Positions 32,552 to 44,970 of a stretch of DNA of 64,000 nucleotides are shown one piece after another (position 1 is the first letter of the stretch; the number at the start of each line of letters is the position of its first letter). Where the stretch lies: contig CM077670.1 in assembly GCA_039707655.1 (NCBI GenBank), positions 145,246,001 through 145,310,000 on the forward strand, read 5' to 3'. Made by a program: the position numbers and the translations under genes. The notes below the pieces were generated by a model. That model searched no databases. It saw nothing but the letters and a program-made list of their open reading frames with translations, and was not told where the DNA came from. The stretch is from Elymus sibiricus (taxonomy: Eukaryota > Streptophyta > Magnoliopsida > Poales > Poaceae).

Positions 32552-33954
32552 TGATACGCCTCCAACGTATCTACTTTTCCAAACAATTTTGCTCTTGTTT
32601 TAGACTCTAATTTGCATTATTTGAATGAAATTAACTCGGACTGACGTTGTTTTTAGCAGAATAACCATGGTGTTGTTTTTCTGCAGAAATAAAAGTTCTC
32701 GGAATTGGACAAAACTTTGCGGAGAATTTTTATTGAATAAACAAAAAATACTGGAGTGAAGATCAACCGGAGGGGGGCCACCTGCTGTCCACAAGGCAAC
32801 AGGGCACGCCTACCCCACCAAGGGCGCGCCCTGATGCCTTGTGGGGCCCACAAGCGGCCGTATGACCTAATTCCAAGCCTATATATTCTGTCTTCCTGAG
32901 AAAAAAATAGGAGAAGAAGTTTCACCTTGTTTTACTATATGGAGCCGCAGCCACCTCCTGTTCTTCATCGGGAGGGCTGATCTGGAGTCCGTTCGGAGCT
33001 TCGAAGAGGGGAATTCGTCGCCGTCGTCATCATCAACCCTTCTTCATCAACAATTCCATGATGGTTACCACTGGGAGTGAGTAATTCCTTCGTAGGCTTG
33101 CTGGATGGTGATGGAGATGGATGAGATTTGTCATGTAATCGAGTCAATTTGTTTGGGCTTGATCCCTAGTATCCACTATGTTCTGAGATTGATGTTGCTA
33201 TGACTTTGCTATGCTTAATGCTTGTCACTAGGGCCCGAGTGCCATGATTTCAGATCTGAACCTATTATGTTTTCATGAATATATATGAGTTCTTGATCCT
33301 ATCTGCTAGTTGTATGCACTTGTTATTGTTCTGAACCGTAGACCCCAAGGTGACAATAATTGGGATACTCTCCGGGGATGACTGTAATTCGAGGAGTTCA
33401 TGTGTTCACCATATGTTAATGCTTTGTTCCGGTTCTCTATTAGAAGGAGGCCTTAATTACCCTTAGATTTCCTTATGGACCTCACTGCCACGGGAGGGTT
33501 GGACAAAAGATGTCATACAAGTTCTTATTATAAGCACGTATGACTATATACGGAATGCATGCCTACATTGAATTGATGAATTGGAGCTATTGTGTATCGC
33601 TCTAGGTTGTGACTGTTATATGATGAATGTCATCCAAACAAATATCCATCGCTGATCCAATGCCTACGCTTTGCTCATATTGTCTTTGCTAAGTTACTAC
33701 TGTCGCTACTGCTGTTACAATCACTACAAAACTACTACTACCGCTATTACTGCTGCCGCTACTATCGAACTATCATACTACTGTGATACTAAACACTTTT
33801 CTACAGAGAAATAACTCTCCAGGTGTGGTTGAATTGACAACTCAACTGCTAAGGCTCATAAATATTCTTTGGCCCCCCTTGTGTCGAATCAATAAATTTG
33901 GGTGAAACACTACCCTCGAAGACTGTTGTGATCCCCTATACTTGTGTGTCATCA
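32552..33954 (+). repeat. Gypsy-5 5' LTR
   Basis: 1403 bp, TGATACGCCTCC…GTGTGTCATCA. It contains a TATATATTC motif near 32878 and an imperfect CTA/CTG trinucleotide stretch at about 33695-33785, which also occurs in the 3' copy near 50625-50720. Confidence 0.94.
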
Positions 33955-33965
33955 TGACTATTTTC

Positions 33966-33983
33966 TGGCGCCGTTGCCAGGCA
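33966..33983 (+). other. Gypsy-5 primer binding site (tRNA-Asp type)
   Basis: TGGCGCCGTTGCCAGGCA starts eleven bases after the LTR end. The first 13 bases match the tRNA-Asp complement used by Athila-like elements; the last few differ. Confidence 0.85.
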
Positions 33984-34035
33984 TCATAGCTCTATTTATT
34001 GAGTTCACTTGGGAGTTAAATATCTGCTGATCCCT

Positions 34036-36785
34036 ATGAAGAATCTGAAGGACTCTAAGACCAAGATCGTACCCTCTAAGATGATGGGAGGTAAGGAACT
34101 GCCATCTAGCTCTGCACTTGATTCACCTTCTGTTTTAAGTCGACTTGCGACACCACCACATGCTATTCAATCTGATATGTCTCAAGTAATAGACACTGCT
34201 TCTACTATTGATGATACTCATGATGATGCTACTACTTTACTTGATGAAACTGTGCCACTAGGTGACTTTCTTGATGCTCAAATTGCTAAAGCTGGAGAAT
34301 TTGAAACTGATGAAAATGATGAAATTGATGAATCACCTGCTACACCTAGCACTCCCACTAGAACTAACATGCTTAATATACCTGAGGGTTATGTTATGGA
34401 TGGGGAGATTGCTAAGGAATTTCTTGCCTGTAATGATAGGGAGGATCTTAAGAAATTACTGAGTAAGCTAAAAGAAAAGGCTATGAATGAAAGAATGAAA
34501 TACGATCCAAAGTTTGCAACCTCTCCTATCTTTGTTACTGATAAGGATTATGAATTCTTTGTTGATCCTGAATTAATTACTTTGGTGGAATCTGATCCTT
34601 TTCATGGTTATGAATCTGAAACTATTGTGGCACACCTTACTAAACTGAATGAGATTGCCACCCTATTTGCTCAAGAAGAAAATATTCACTATTACTATAT
34701 TCTTAAGTTGTTTCCTTTCTCGCTAAAGATGCTAAAGAATGGTTTAATACTCTTGCTCCTGGTTGTGTGCGTAGTCCCCAGGATATGATATACTACTTAC
34801 TGAGAAATATTTTCCTGCTCATAAGAAATAAGCTACCTTATAGGAAATATATATCTTTGTGCAACTTGAGGAAGAGCATCTCCCTCAAGCTTGCGCGAGG
34901 CTTCTCCAATTATTAAATGCTTTACCTGATCATCCTCTCAAGAAAAATGAAATACTTGATATCTTTTATAATGGACTAACGATCCTTCTAGGGACTTCCT
35001 AGATAGTTGTGCTGGCTGTGTTTTGAGGGAACGAACTGTTGAATAGGATCAGGAATTATGAAACAACATATTGAGAAATGCCGATGATTGGACACTCCTT
35101 GAACCACCTCCCAAGCCAACTCTGAAGAAAAGAGGTATTCTATTCCTCAGTCCAGAAGATATGCAAGAAGCTAAGAAATCTATGAAAAAAGGTATTAAAT
35201 CTAAAGATGTTAAGAATCTACCACCTATTGAAGAAATACATGGGCTCGATATCCCGACATAGGTAGTAGAGGTAAATTCTCTTTATTGGTTTGATGACGG
35301 TGATATTCCTTATAATAAATCTCCTAGTCAGTGTTTAGATGAATTTGATAATTTCATTATTAAGCAAGAAAACTTCAATAAATACATTAGTGATCAACTG
35401 AAATGTAATGCTATTATGATTGAACGCTTTAGTGATATGATATTTAGAATTGCTAATGATGTTAAAGGCTTATGCAAACATTCATCTATGGTTCAAACAC
35501 AGCTAGAACAAGTTGCTAACTCACAGAATGATTTACTTAATGAGATGAATAGTAAAAACAATGATCATGTTGTTAGGGTAATGACTAGAGGAGGTAAAAT
35601 GACTCAGGATCCTCTGTATCCTGAAGGTCATCCTAAAAGAATTGAACAAGATTCTCATTGAATTAATGATGTTGCCCCTAGTTCACCTAAGAAGTAGAAA
35701 AAGAAAAAGAATAAGGATAGAACTTTGCATGCTTCCAGTGAGTCTACTATAGAAAAACTCTCTGAGAATCCAAATAATGTTTCTATTTCTGATGCTGAGA
35801 CACAGTCTAGTAATGAGCATGTACCTAGTGATAATGATAATGATGAAGCTAATGATGATCATGTTGATACTCAACCAGACAATAATAAAGAATCTGATAA
35901 TGATGTAGAAATAGAACCTGAAGTTGAGCTTGATGACCCACCTCTAAGAATAAAAGATATGATAAAAGTGACTTTGTCGCTAGGAAACATGGTAAAGAAA
36001 GAGAACCATGGGATCAAAAACCTATGCCATTTCCTAGTAAGGCTTTAAAAACCAGGGATGAAGAGGCCTTCAATCGCTTCGTTGAAATGCTTAGACCTTT
36101 GTATTTGCGAACGCCCTTGACTAAAATTATAAAAATGCCTCCATATGCTAAATACATGAAAGATATCGTTACTAATAAAACAAAAATACCTGAGGCTGAA
36201 ATTTCTACCATGCATGCAAATTATTCATTCAAAGGAAAAATACCTCAGAAGCTAGGAGATCCAGGAATACCCACTATACCATGCTCTATCAAGAATAATT
36301 ATGTCAAAACTGCTTTGTATGATTTAGGAGCTGGTGTTAGTGTTATACCTTTATCTCTTTATAGAAGACTTGACTTGAGTAAGTTGACACCTACTGAAAT
36401 TTCTTTGCAAATGGCTGATAAATCAACTACTATACCTGTTGGTATTTGTGACGACGTTCCTGTTGTGGTTGCTAACGTTACTATCTTAATGGAATTTGTT
36501 ATTCTTGATATACCCAAGGACGACAACATGTCGGTTATCCTTGGTAGGCCTTTTCTGAATACTGTAGGGGCTGTTATTGATTGCAACAAAAGCAAGGTCA
36601 CTTTTCATGTTAATGGCACTGAGCATATGGTATATTTTCCGAAGAAGACGAATAAAGTGAATAGTCTCAATTCCATTGAAAAAGTTATGACAATTACTAT
36701 TGGAGGTTTTGAGTTTCCTCTTTCGGTTCATGAAAAAAAGATGAAACTCTTTTTGTTGGGACAATGCATATCCCAGTTGAGGTAA
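34036..36785 (+). pseudogene. Gypsy-5 gag-protease region, frameshifted
   Basis: The likely start is the ATG at 34036 (MKNLKDSKTK). An acidic N-terminal region leads to the gag core with VESDPFHGYESETIVAHLTK and YYILKLFPFSL. The frame breaks near 34736 and continues in pieces (35071-35262, 35416-35661, 35725-36048). These include the Pro-rich segment LEPPPKPTLKKRGILFLSPE and an acidic stretch. The last piece (36024-36785) is an aspartic protease-like domain with ALYDLGAGVSVIPLSLYRRL and VILGRPFLNTVGAVIDC. The catalytic Asp is present. At least four breaks make it non-functional. No RT follows. Confidence 0.85.
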
Positions 36786-36899
36786 CCTAGTGCTATACAG
36801 AAGTTCTTCGGGTTTATGTCACTCAGAAATAGTTTGTTAATAAGACCTGATCAACTTTATTAATGGATTCTTTTTGAGGGGCATATGGTCGATGAATTC

Positions 36900-37260
36900 A
36901 GTAAGCACAACTTTCTGTAATATTAGTTTACTCTCTGTTATTTTAAGTTTAATAAAGTAAAATGCCATTTTTACCATGTTTTAGTTTACTCTGTGTTATT
37001 TTAAGTTTAATAAAGTAAAATGCTATGTTTACCCTATTTTCTGAATTATCCGTGCAATAAAAAATGACCCAGAAATAAAAGTGCTCAAAATGTCGTAAAA
37101 TTTTAACACAATTTTTTACTGAATATTTAAGAATTTTTGGCACTGGACACACCCTAGGGGGTGCACCTGTTGTCCACAAGGCAACAGGGCGCGCCCACCC
37201 CCCTGGGCGCTCCATGATGCCTTGTGGGGCCCACAGTACCCCACTCACTTAGTCCACCTG
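36900..37260 (+). promoter_or_regulatory. Internal LTR-like segment between protease and ORF2 of Gypsy-5
   Basis: Parts resemble the LTR: AGAAATAAAAGTGCTC (LTR: AGAAATAAAAGTTCTC), then a weakly similar TTTTACTGAATA stretch, TGTTGTCCACAAGGCAACAG and ATGCCTTGTGGGGCCCACA in LTR order. It lies 360 bp upstream of ORF2, where an internal promoter would be expected. Similarity is seen directly; promoter function is inferred. Confidence 0.5.
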
Positions 37261-37622
37261 CCCATTGCTTCTTTTTCCTCCAAAAAAAATTGTGGTAGCA
37301 TTCTCGTGTTCTTGCTCCAAAAACTGAGATTTTCGATCTCTTTGCGCGGAGCTCCGTTTCTGAAACTGTTTTGGGGGATTGCTCCTTGGTATGTGACTCC
37401 TCCATTGGTCTAATTTGTTTTTGTTTTAGTGGTTTATATTTTTCTTATTTTGCTGTTGTTGGTGACCAAGAAAATAAGCTTGCATGTAGAATTCATTTGG
37501 TTCTAAGTAGTTTGAATGCTTGATATAGCCTCTATACTCTTGTAGGAGTTGTTGCTATCAATTTTGTTAAGTTTTGTTAACATCTTTTTGTGTTCCAAAA
37601 ATTTCAGCAATTTTTCAGGAAG

Positions 37623-38635
37623 ATGAACTTGTTAAGGAAAGGTTCTTCGAGCCGAAGCCCCAAGGGGGTTTCGTGTGGAGCACCGGATCTTCACCTCCCT
37701 CGCGAAGCGGAGGTGCGGCCGTGCGAGTGGCGATACCACAAATTCATGAGTGAGTCCAGTTTCCAACATGAGTTCGCACAATTCACGGCAAACGCCAGCT
37801 TGAAAAACTTCCTCGCAGATAAGTGCGACCAGTATCAACTCCTCACAAATTTCTTTGTGCAATATTTTCATTTCATGCCTAGACTTGCCGCCCCTATGGT
37901 GCGTTTTCATTTATATGATCAACCCTTTGAAATACCGTTTAATAGGTTCTGTGAAATATGCATGATTCCTTCTGAGGGCGAGTTGAGGGAACCTCGACCT
38001 GACGAGTTTGAGGATTTCCACCTTACTTTAACTATGGGAGAGTCTAGGGGCGTTTCTAAGGCGAGAGTTACTTGTCTGCAATTTCCTGCTGTGCATTACT
38101 TTGGTTTATTCATTGGAAAATGTTTGACTGCTAGGAAGGAGGGTCGTACGCTCAGAGCCCCTGACATGGCTATTTTACGTTACACACTTTTCAGTGATAT
38201 AACTTATAGCTTTGGAGGCATTGTCACGCACCGTTTGCATACCAATAGAACTAGGGGCAAAATTCACTGCGATATTTATGCTACTCGCCTCACGAACACC
38301 TTAATGTCTCTATTTGCCCCGATGATCATTTGCTACCTAGAGTTTATTTAGACCATCAGTCCATGATAGATCACCATTTTATTGATGACCCTGAACCTCC
38401 ACATTATTATCGTTACAACTTGGTATTTAGTGAGAATTCTCGTGAGGTTATTTTGTTGCCTGCTCCTTCTTTGTTTGATGTTAATGCCAAGAACGGATAC
38501 ATCATTTTTCCCAATGACATCATTGCTTATAAGAATGAGTTAGCTACGGCGGAGAACGAGGTCCAACCTTGGGACGCTCGGGTGCCGCAGCCCCGCCAGT
38601 TCCTTCCTGGGCCCGATGGATTCTATGGATGGTGA
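37623..38635 (+). pseudogene. Gypsy-5 ORF2, Athila ORF-1-like protein in env-like position
   Basis: From the ATG at 37623 (MNLLRKGSSSRSPKG) the frame runs to 38351, with a one-base frameshift near 38302, and continues in another frame to 38635. Landmarks are IPFNRFCEICMIPSEGEL, LQFPAVHYFGLFIGKCL, MAILRYTLFSDITYSFGGIV and, after the shift, LDHQSMIDHHFIDDPE. I relate it to the ATHILA ORF-1 family (PF03078) from memory. The role is unknown; it occupies the position of env-like genes, but I see neither a signal peptide nor a transmembrane segment. With one frameshift it is better preserved than the gag. Confidence 0.7.
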
Positions 38636-40780
38636 TCACCAAGTTAGGCAAAAAGCCTAAGCTTGGGGGAGTACATATTCTCACTGACATTACATTCATG
38701 TTCACACAATCATTTCAGTTGTCGGCGTTCATCGTTCTCACCGTATATTCATGCTTTGCATTTATTTCTTTTCTTTTCTTTTGTGTGTTTGAAAAACTTT
38801 GAAAATTTCAAAAATATTTCTCGCTTCTTTTCGGTTTTTCTTTCTTGTTTAGTTAGTTCGTAGTAGTAAAAGAAATCCCACAAAGATTTCTCGTTTCTTC
38901 TTTTGCTCTTTGTTGATAGTTCTTCAGTGTAAATAGTTTTTCTCGCTTTTCGTTTTCCTTTCTTTCGTTTGCTTTTTTCAGAAAAACTAAAAACTCCAAA
39001 AAGATTTCAGTATGTTTCTCTAAATTTCTTTTCTTTTCTTTGAGTCATCGTAAGGAGAAGATGTCGTAAGAATTGTCGAGTGGCTCTTATATGCTTTATT
39101 GTTGATTTAACGAAAGGGCCAATATTTCCTTGTCTTCTCCTTTGAATAAAATGTTTGCAGATTTTCCGCTTAGTCCACGGGCACACTTGCACCATTATTA
39201 TTTTCACATCATTCGGTCGTGCAAGTGAAAGGCAATAATGACGATGATTTGATGAAGTGACTGTGGCAAACAAAAGCTGGTATGAACTCTTCTTGTTTCT
39301 GTTTTTGTAAATATGTTTTAACTCAGTAGCCCTGATTCAGCATATTATGAGTAAACATGTTTATGATGACAATTAGAGATTATAGTTGCTCATGCCATGC
39401 TTAATTAACTAGGAGTGGATAATAATATATCTTGAGTGTTAACATGCATTAAAATTATTATGATGTAGTATGTTAGGATGGTATCCTTCTCTAAAGAATT
39501 CAAGTGGCTTGACTTAGCCCATGTTCACACATGTAGTTGATTCAAAACCAATATAGCCTTTATGATATTTATATTCAAAGTGTTTATATCCTACTCATGC
39601 TCATGTCCAATGTTAAATATTCGCAATGCATGATTATGACCATTGTTGCTCTCTAGTTGGCTGCTTCTCAATCTATTTGCTAGCCTTCGCTTGTACTAAG
39701 CGGGAATACTGCTTGTGGATCCAAATTCATGAAACCCAAAGTTGTGCCAAAAGAGTCCACCATATCTACCTATATACGGTATTACCCTGCCGTTCCAAGT
39801 AAATTTGCATGTGCCATCTCCAATCCTTCAAATAAACATCTGTTTTGTGTGCCCATACCGCTCATGGAGCGATGGGGCGGTCAATATCTTCCATGCTAAG
39901 CGGGTTATTCTCATGACGAGGGTTTATTCACTCGTCTTGCACGAGAGAGGCTGGTAATTGGGAAGCCCAGTCCCTTTAAGCAAAAACAAAGAAAAATATA
40001 ATAAAACAAACTCCCCCCGGAAAGTTGATTGCTTGGAGGGCACCCGAGGATTCGGCTAGCCATGGATTGTGTCTGTATGGTTGTGGTGGAGTAAACTTTA
40101 ACCTTTCTGCATGGGAACCACCAATAATGTGTTTAGCATGGAAGATGTTGAAATCCTTTGTCATGACATTGACAAGAAAAGCACATCTCTCAAAATGTAT
40201 TCATCTCTATTTTAGCTCTGAGCTCTGGCACCGCTGCAAATCCCAGCTTCCCTCTACAAAGGGCCTTTATATTTACTTCATGTTATTTACTTTTATTATT
40301 GAGTCATCACCTTCTCATTCAAGCACCAACTATGAGAGCACAATTGTCATTCTTAGTTTAACATGCATTCAGTCTAGTTAATGTTGGGTGTGAGCATGAC
40401 TGGATCTCTTCTACCCTGAATTACAATGTTTAGTCGCTGCTTGAACTTCAGAGGTGCTCTGCATTTATGCTTTGCGGTCTCAGAAAGGGCTAGCGAGATA
40501 CCATGTTATCATATTATATCAAGATTGTTTTGACAAATTGTTGGCATCTAAGATATATTATTATTGTTCGCTAGTTGATTATGTCATTGATATGAGTAAA
40601 TGTGAGTTCTAAGTGTTATCATTTACGTGGTTAGTTCATGATCTTTGCTGAAAACTTGGTTGCTAGTCAAGCTTATATAAGGCAACAGAAACAAAAGAGT
40701 TTGTAAAAGTTTTTCTTTGTCACTTCTAGTTTGTCAACTGAATTGCTTGAGGACAAGCAATGAGTTAAGCTTGGGGGAGT
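38636..40780 (+). other. Gypsy-5 3' non-coding region and polypurine tract
   Basis: No gene. TAAGCTTGGGGGAGTA at about 38658 duplicates the true polypurine tract AAGCTTGGGGGAGT (40767-40780) 22 bp after the ORF2 stop. The stretch 39680-40320 is related to 18545-18985 of Gypsy-2 (shared CCACCATATCTACCTAT and GCTTCCCTCT..AAGGGCCT). Confidence 0.7.
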
Positions 40781-41588
40781 TGATACGTCTCCAACGTATC
40801 TACTTTTCCAAACACTTTTGCTCTTGTTTTGGACTCTAATTTGCATGATTTGAATGAAAATAACCTGGACTGACACTGTTTTCAGCATAACTACCATGGT
40901 GTTGTTTTTGTGCAGAAATAAAAGTTCTCGGAATTGGATGAAACTTTGCGGAGATTTTTTATCGAATAGATAAAAAATACTGGAATGAAGATCAACCGGA
41001 GGGGGGCCACCTGCTGTCCACAAGACAACAGGGCGCACCTTGATGCCTTGTGGGGCCCACAAGCGGCCGTCTGACCTAATTCCAAGCCTATATATTCCGT
41101 CCTCCCGAGAAAAAAATAGGAGAAGAAGTTTCACTGCATTTTACAATACGGAGCCGCCGCAACCTCCTGTTCTTCATCGGGAGGGCTGATCTGGAGTCCA
41201 TTCGGGGCTCCGGAGAGGGGAATTCATCGCCGTCGTCATCATCAACCCTTCTTCATCAACAATTCCATGATGCTCACCACCGGGAGTGAGTAATTCCTTC
41301 GATGACTTGCTGGACGGTGATGGAGATGGATGAGATTTGTCATGTAATCGAGTCAATTTGTTAGGGCTTGATCCCTAGTATCCACTATGTTCTGAGATTG
41401 ATGTTGCTATGACTTTGCTATGCTTAATGCATGTCACTAGGGCCCGAGTGCCATGATTTAAGATCTGAATCTATTATGTTTTCATGAATATATGTGAGTT
41501 CTTGATCCTATTTGCTAGTTGTATGCACTTGTTATTGTTCTGAACCGTAGACCCCAAGGTGACAATAATTGGGATACTCTCCAGGGAT
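40781..41588 (+). repeat. Gypsy-5 3' LTR, left part
   Basis: It begins TGATACGTCTCC after the polypurine tract and runs to the GAT target of the CACTA element. It lacks about 30 bp of the GC-rich CAGGGCGCGCC region of the 5' LTR. Confidence 0.93.
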
Positions 41589-41599
41589 CACTGGTGCAG

Positions 41600-42110
41600 C
41601 GACCTGCTATACAAACGGTTTTTACCCCCTTTCCACGATAGAGTTTGAAACCGTTGCCTTGCCTGTGTGCGATAGGGGGGGGGGGGGGTCCTTGCCACAT
41701 GACCCAGAAACCGTCGGCGATAGGGCCTCCGGTCACACACGTGGGGCAAAAAGAGCTCGTGTGCGATCAGGCGAGCCATCACAGACAATTATACTGGCTC
41801 AATCGTTTCCGTTCGTATGTACATCCCACATAGTGAATCCCAGACAAACGTTTCCATTCGTATGTAGATCCCACACAGTGAATCCCAAACAAACGTTTCC
41901 GTTCATATGTCATCACACACAATTTTTCCGTTCGTTTGTGATCGGGGGAGATAACACAGACGCTTTCGTAGGACAAGCCGTGGGAGATCGTCTTGCCATC
42001 CCACACAGTAATTATGAAACAAACGTTTGCATTGTTCCAGTATATCACACATGATTTGATGAAGAAAACTGTATGCCATTAGGCTATCCATCACACACGC
42101 TTTTACTAAA
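41600..42110. repeat. CACTA left subterminal repeats
   Basis: Direct and inverted copies of CACACAGTGAATCCCA, AACGTTTCCGTTCGTATGT and TCACACA words lie 40-55 bp apart. In CACTA elements such arrays bind the transposase. A G13-like run lies near 41678. Frames open through it are repeat artefacts. Confidence 0.7.
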
Positions 42111-42342
42111 ATCCATGACCCATTTAGCAGGTTTATTAGTTTACTATTAATACCTCCAATATTAAGCAAATTCCAATTTCATATCGAACAGCTGTTTACC
42201 ACTTTCATATCAGGCACACAAATATATTTTAACATCACTGTACGATAACTACGAGAATACAGCACGGTACAACATATAGCTAGTTCACCTTCAAAAGCAC
42301 AAAGTATGTTGAGCACAATATTAGAACAATATATTCATTTCC

Positions 42343-43717
42343 CTAATCGACTGATGCATGATCAGCCAAATTAGTCTTCTCCACCTCTCCTTTCAGTTCA
42401 GTAAGAACCTGTTTTGTACTAACCAACTGGGAAAGTGCCTCCTCCTTCGGAAACACCATCTTAGCAAAGTCTAATTAAAAAAAATCTGAGCTCATTCTCC
42501 ATCTTCCTCTTTTTTTCCAGTACCTTGAAATATTCTTCAGCATTGACAACATTTTCTCTAAGCCTATCTCTATTCTCTTCCTCAAACATGCTCCAGAGCT
42601 TTGCTAGGCACATCTTCAAAGACGATGGCCACTCTTGATCAACCCACTCCAGGTAAGAACACTTCGGTTCTTCCTATAATATTTAAAACTAAATCAGTTA
42701 CAGTTGTAGGGAAAATGGGTTTCTAGCAACATAGAAAATCAACACATACATATTTCGAAAAAGTGAAGAAACACGTTTATTATGACAAATCTTCTCAAAA
42801 AGTTGAATGTGCAAATGAATTAATTGCTACTGAGACAACAACCAAATTCAAGAAGATCACCAACTATAATTAAGTTCTTAGTCAGGTACTATAATAACAA
42901 ATTGACCATTTTATGAGGAAGCTAAATATAACTGCAACAGCACAGCGACAGTGTTTCAATGCCATCAAATTAATACTAACAGGTATGTACATGCACAAAT
43001 TTAATAACATAGAACTAATACCAATAAAGGCCCTCCACTGTGTAGGCCAAAACCGGTGTCAAATCAACTGTTGCTACATTTGGCACCAGTGCCCTGCACT
43101 GCCGAGTCGTTGCCAGAGGAAAAATTCAGGGAACCGGAGCACCTAGTTGCTCCGATGCCCAGTTCTTTCATGCCATAAAGTATTAGTATTTTACTGCTTG
43201 GCTGCTCGGATGTGTGGAGTAAAGTTGGGTGCACAAACTACTGAACCGGTGCCAAATAATTTTCTCAGGGCACCGCTGATGAGATGGCAACATTTTTAGA
43301 TACTAGGTAGAAACTTTGACAGTGTCTTAATTACATCCATATTAACATAGCACAGTGACAGTGTCTGAATCACATCTAACGAATGATTTGTAACAATGAA
43401 AGTGGGACTAACCTTCTCTACACATGCCAGAAACTTTCTCCCACTATCCACAGATTCAAAAGCCACGAACTTCATGCATGGAGATTGATGGTGACAACGA
43501 GCAGGCATATCTTCAGCTACCCCGCTCCATTCCTTGCAAGTGATGGTCCTAGGGAGCTACAAGACGAAAAAATGGCTCAAATCGGCCTCCGGGTTAAAAT
43601 CCTTTATTACAAATGAGAACCCTAAGCCTAGGGGGGGGGGGGGCGAGAGAGGCATACCCGGCTGGTGACATAGTCGTTGTTGTCGGAGGAACCGATGGTG
43701 AGGTCAAAGAAGACCAT
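42343..43717 (-). pseudogene. GRF-type zinc-finger gene copy inside the CACTA element
   Basis: Three exons with intact GT-AG borders: 43717-43658 (ATG, MVFFDLTIGSSDNNDYVTSR), 43556-43413, and 42673-42343. Exon 2 carries CHHQSPCMKFVAFES and GRKFLACVEK. Exon 3 starts EEPKCSYLEWVDQEWP, completing the C..C..C..C spacing and the aromatic WVD signature of GRF zinc fingers. A charged, coiled-coil-like C-terminus follows. Both introns are phase 0. Near the T8 run at about 42477-42484 the frame is lost: one frame stops at TAA, while another continues to a stop at 42343. Plant GRF-finger proteins are thought to bind nucleic acid. Whether this copy is expressed is unknown. It looks like a captured or long-resident gene. 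Confidence 0.75.
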
Positions 43718-44259
43718 GGCGTCCGCGGCGGTCGGCTGCGAGACGGCGAGAGCGAGGAAAGCAAGCGATGAAGCGGCTATAGCATGGGAAGGAAGGAAGG
43801 AATAAATAGTGGAAATGTGGCTCGTGGTCGGGGAGAAAAGGGGGTGGGGATGGGGGGGAAGAGTTAGATATTTCGGTGGTAGGCAAAATTTTTCGAAAGG
43901 TGGGTGGGGGGGGGGGACTTGGCGCGCAGTGTCATCGGACACCATTCACTTTGAACAAATGTGTGCATCGCAAACGTTTCTTCTACTTTACGCGCATGCG
44001 ATGAGTTTGAGCACTCGAATTTTGGTGGAAATTTCCCTGGGTACAGTGCTCATCCACGTCATTGCATATTTAACATCACTTGCTAATTTGGGGGGGTACA
44101 CAAAAGACCGTATAGCACACGGACCACACTTACTGAATCGAGCAATTTTAGTAATTAAACAGAGCCAGTTGAGCTAAACATTGCTCTAACAAAAGACCAG
44201 CGTTATAAACAAAGGCTAAGTACGCATAATTTAAACAAAGCCGCCGACGCGCCGCCGCC

Positions 44260-44970
44260 CTATGCCTCACCGGTGTAAGATGAGATGTCGATGACTTGTC
44301 TTGGCGACATGCCGTCGCTGGTGGACTCCGCGTCCCCCAGGCTGAAGTTGACCGTGTCATCGTCCTCGTCCTCGTCCTCGGCACTGCCCTCAAGGTTGTA
44401 GTACTTGTAGTAGTGGCGGCACCAGAGCTCGCGTTGGTACTCCACCGCCGATTCCTCGATGGACAGGCGACTCTCTACCTCCTCCTTAGCCACGCGCTCT
44501 CGGCGCTCCTCGATCTCAGCCGCCTCCTGCATCTCCAGCTCCCGCTCGGCGATCTCATGAGGAAGAAGGGGCTCCATGGCCTCCGCCGCCGCATCATCGA
44601 CAAGCATCTTCGCCGCCTTTTCGGATGTGGGGTGCATGCTGGATTCCGAGGAGGCCTGGAATATCTTGGCGTGGGCGTCCTCGACCTGGGCGTGGATGGC
44701 CTCAACCCGGGCCAGGGCGACCTCCGCGGCATGGATGGCTGCTTGAGCACTCTCGGCATTTGCAGCCACCATCGCCGCAGCTGCAGTAGCCGTCTCGGCT
44801 GCTGCAGCTGCCCTGTCGACTACCGCAGACGCCCTCTCAGCGGATGTAGCTGCACTCAATGTGGATGCGGCCGTGCTCTCGGCGAAGGCGGAGCCGCTCT
44901 GGGAGGACTCGGCGACCGTACGGGCCCTCACGAAGCGTCTCCATGGCGTCATTCTTTGCAAGAAGGGCAT
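44260..44970 (-). CDS. Ala-rich coiled-coil-like ORF in the CACTA element, unknown function (236 aa)
   Basis: An uninterrupted frame from the ATG at 44970 (MPFLQRMTPWRRF). Residues about 30-100 are Ala-rich helical sequence (AAAAETATAAAAMVAANAES). Residues 130-175 are Glu-rich (EIAERELEMQEAAEIEERRE), then a Tyr-containing RHYYKYYNLEG segment and an acidic tail SAEDEDEDDDTVNFSLGD. The region is GC-rich with strong third-position bias, unlike its A/T-rich surroundings, which favours real coding origin. No domain recognised. Part of a longer spliced gene is possible. Confidence 0.55.
   Translation of the reverse strand: MPFLQRMTPWRRFVRARTVAESSQSGSAFAESTAASTLSAATSAERASAVVDRAAAAAETATAAAAMVAANAESAQAAIHAAEVALARVEAIHAQVEDAHAKIFQASSESSMHPTSEKAAKMLVDDAAAEAMEPLLPHEIAERELEMQEAAEIEERRERVAKEEVESRLSIEESAVEYQRELWCRHYYKYYNLEGSAEDEDEDDDTVNFSLGDAESTSDGMSPRQVIDISSYTGEA

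Noticed and set aside
41569..42054. 161-codon frame at the CACTA left end
   Set aside because: It runs through subterminal repeats and crosses the transposon/LTR boundary, so it cannot be a real gene.
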